This document shows, one piece after another, positions 5,919 through 6,978 of a stretch of 6,978 bases of DNA. Each line of letters starts with the position of its first letter. The stretch's first letter is position 1. The position numbers were made by a program, and so were the translations under genes. The stretch is from Deltaproteobacteria bacterium. Lineage in GTDB: Bacteria > Desulfobacterota > DSM-4660 > Desulfatiglandales > HGW-15. The notes beneath the pieces were generated by a model. The model did no database searches and had not been told where the DNA came from. It was given only the letters and a program-made list of their open reading frames with translations. The stretch covers positions 1-6,978 of the forward strand of contig JAHECH010000225.1 in the NCBI GenBank assembly GCA_024641835.1, in the 5' to 3' direction.

Positions 5919-6163
5919 AAGAGAAGAAAAAGCGGGGTCCAGCCGGCACCAGAATCAACAGGCGGTACGCGAATTACTTCAAAGTCGGCCATAACGGCTT
6001 CGAGTTTTTTTTCGATTTTGGCCAGTCCCTAGCGGAATCGAAGGATGTATTGATCCACACCAAAATTGTAGCCGCCCCGGGCTATGCGAAGGCATTCATG
6101 GAAACCCTGCGAGAGAGCATCGCCAAGCACGAAGAGACCTATGGGATCATCGATATGGAGTAG
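5915..6163 (+). CDS. DUF3467 family protein, first gene of the sigma-54 operon
   Basis: The product has 82 residues. A basic start (MKEKKKRG) is followed by RINRRYANYFKVGHNGFEF, then FDFGQSL, then HTKIVAAPGYAKAFMETLRE and a short acidic end. This layout is what I know as DUF3467, a small family of unknown biochemical function. It is full length for the family. There is no signal peptide or membrane segment. An open frame extends upstream to a TTG at 5807, but that start lies before the sigma-54 promoter and cannot be on its transcript, so the ATG at 5915 is preferred. Only a weak GAGG (5900-5903) precedes it. It is the first gene after the promoter and 43 bp from the DUF4255 gene, so a role linked to the injection particle is suggested by position only. 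Confidence 0.8.
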   Translation: MKEKKKRGPAGTRINRRYANYFKVGHNGFEFFFDFGQSLAESKDVLIHTKIVAAPGYAKAFMETLRESIAKHEETYGIIDME

Positions 6164-6167
6164 GTGA

Positions 6168-6181
6168 GAGAAGGGCTTCTC
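6168..6181 (+). other. short intercistronic hairpin
   Basis: GAGAA (6168-6172) and TTCTC (6177-6181) pair around the tetraloop GGGC in the 43-bp gap between the DUF3467 and DUF4255 genes. It has no T-tract and is too short to be a convincing terminator. It could tune the relative stability or translation of the two cistrons. Confidence 0.25.
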
Positions 6182-6206
6182 ATCATCGAATATACAGGAA
6201 TGACTG

Positions 6207-6800
6207 ATGGCCGATTACCGAGGGGTCGCCGCTGTTTCCGAAGCAATCGTCAATCTACTGGAAAGTCATTATCGGCCTGACGACTTTGGCGGGGAGCAGC
6301 TTCAGTTCAAAGTCTATGTGGCCAAAGACTTCGCCCAGCCAATGCAAGCGGGCGTGTCTGCGTTTCTGTACCGGATTTATGCCAATGGTATTCATCGAAG
6401 CCCTGGCGGACGCCCGGGCCCGCACGGTGAGCGTACCAGGAGCCAAATACCCCTTGACTTGCATTACTTGCTCACGGCCTGGGCGCAGGATGCTTCCTTG
6501 CAGCATACCCTTGCCGGTTGGATGATGCGCATCCTGGAGGATACACCCAGCTTACCACCCGGTCTTTTGAATCAGAGGGTCGCGGGGGCTTTCCACCCTG
6601 ATGAGACTGTAGAAATCGTGCTGGGCGAACTGGATACCGAGACTTTGTTTCGTATCTGGGAAGTGATCGTGAACCATGCTTATCAAATCTCCGTTCCATA
6701 TATTGCCCGGGTCGTGAGAATCGAATCCTCGCAATGGGTCGACGCAGGGGAGCCGGTTCAGACACGCGTCTTCAACCATCATAAACCGGTGGCCGGATAA
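6207..6800 (+). CDS. DUF4255 / Pvc16-like protein of an extracellular contractile injection system
   Basis: This 197-residue protein begins with the signature of the DUF4255 (Pvc16 N-terminal) family. It has an N-terminal helix GVAAVSEAIVNLLESHY, a beta-rich part with VSAFLYRIYANGIHR (about residues 50-64), then IPLDLHYLLTAWAQDASLQHTLAGWMMRIL (80-109) and a late region SVPYIARVVRIESSQW (about 162-177). In eCIS particles such as PVC and Afp, Pvc16/Afp16 is a tail terminator that caps the tube and sheath. This is the key diagnostic gene of the window and suggests that sheath, tube and baseplate genes follow to the right. The start at 6207 is supported by AGGA (6196-6199). No frameshift or missing block is apparent. 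The exact particle subtype cannot be judged from this gene alone. Confidence 0.85.
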   Translation: MADYRGVAAVSEAIVNLLESHYRPDDFGGEQLQFKVYVAKDFAQPMQAGVSAFLYRIYANGIHRSPGGRPGPHGERTRSQIPLDLHYLLTAWAQDASLQHTLAGWMMRILEDTPSLPPGLLNQRVAGAFHPDETVEIVLGELDTETLFRIWEVIVNHAYQISVPYIARVVRIESSQWVDAGEPVQTRVFNHHKPVAG

Positions 6801-6835
6801 GTGGGAAACCAAGGCAAGGGGACAACCATTTGACC

Positions 6836-6978
6836 ATGATCGAACCGATATTCGATTTGCTCACCCCTCCGGAGCGCGTGACCATTTTCACTCCCCTGGG
6901 CATCCGCTTCTGGGACGCCGCCAGGGATGTGCCGGTAAATGATGGCCTGATGGTAAGCGCGCGTTCAGGGGCGCCACC
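6836..6978 (+). CDS. 5' part of a gene following DUF4255, probable eCIS component (truncated by window end)
   Basis: An open frame runs from the ATG at 6836 through the window end: 47 full codons, starting MIEPIFDLLTPPERVTIFTPL and continuing GIRFWDAARDVPVNDGLMV. AGGGGA (6817-6822) is 13 nt before this ATG but an ideal 7 nt before an in-frame TTG at 6830, so the TTG may be the true start. The pattern of an N-terminal PLGIRFWD followed by a beta-strand-like DGLMVSA resembles proteins I recall encoded right after DUF4255 in several eCIS loci, sometimes annotated as carboxypeptidase-regulatory-like. That assignment is from memory and low in certainty. It lies 35 bp after the DUF4255 stop codon and is surely in the same operon. 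Confidence 0.6.
   Translation, partial: MIEPIFDLLTPPERVTIFTPLGIRFWDAARDVPVNDGLMVSARSGAP

Noticed and set aside
6801..6833. A GTG-initiated 10-codon frame directly after the DUF4255 stop
   Set aside because: It is short, has no proper ribosome site and no conserved sequence. The downstream frame at 6830/6836 is the real gene start.
1..6978. CRISPR array, tRNA, rRNA or insertion sequence
   Set aside because: I saw no regularly spaced repeats of array type, no tRNA cloverleaf, no rRNA-like sequence and no transposase or terminal inverted repeats.

Overview
The window reads as a Gram-negative bacterial chromosome segment, most likely from a deltaproteobacterial-type (Desulfobacterota-like) lineage. 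That is an inference. It rests on a periplasmic-type signal peptide, a sigma-54 activator paired with a near-consensus -24/-12 promoter, a DUF3467 protein and an intergenic repeat of a style I associate with that group. All credible genes lie on the + strand.

Layout. (1) 11-844: a complete alpha/beta-hydrolase of the monoacylglycerol lipase/lysophospholipase type. (2) 845-1208: a non-coding gap with a stem-loop, an intergenic repeat element built on a perfect 7-bp inverted repeat, and a sigma-70-like promoter. (3) 1209-3907: a three-gene ABC importer operon of the COG2984/COG4120/COG1101 type (substrate-binding protein, permease, ATPase), whose substrate cannot be told from sequence. (4) 3908-4108: a short gap with a hairpin that masks a strong Shine-Dalgarno sequence in front of a 9-codon reading frame. 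(5) 4109-5434: an NtrC-family sigma-54 activator (receiver-like domain, AAA+ domain, Fis-type HTH) whose receiver domain has lost the phosphoacceptor Asp and other switch residues. (6) 5435-5914: a 480-bp regulatory region with a cluster of GGTGTAAC-type operator repeats (5549-5591) and, about 240 bp further on, a near-perfect sigma-54 promoter (5827-5843). (7) 5915 to the window end: a DUF3467 protein, a DUF4255/Pvc16-like protein and the start of a third gene. DUF4255 proteins are components of extracellular contractile injection systems (eCIS: PVC, Afp and MAC-like phage-tail-like particles), so the window most likely holds the regulatory head of an eCIS locus that continues past its right edge.

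How it fits together. The most interesting reading is a self-contained switch. The activator at 4109-5434 would bind the GGTGTAAC cluster just downstream of its own gene. It would then act at a distance on the -24/-12 promoter to turn on an operon beginning DUF3467-DUF4255. Because the receiver lacks a phosphorylatable Asp, the signal may not be ordinary two-component phosphorylation. The hydrolase and the ABC importer appear to be unrelated neighbours.
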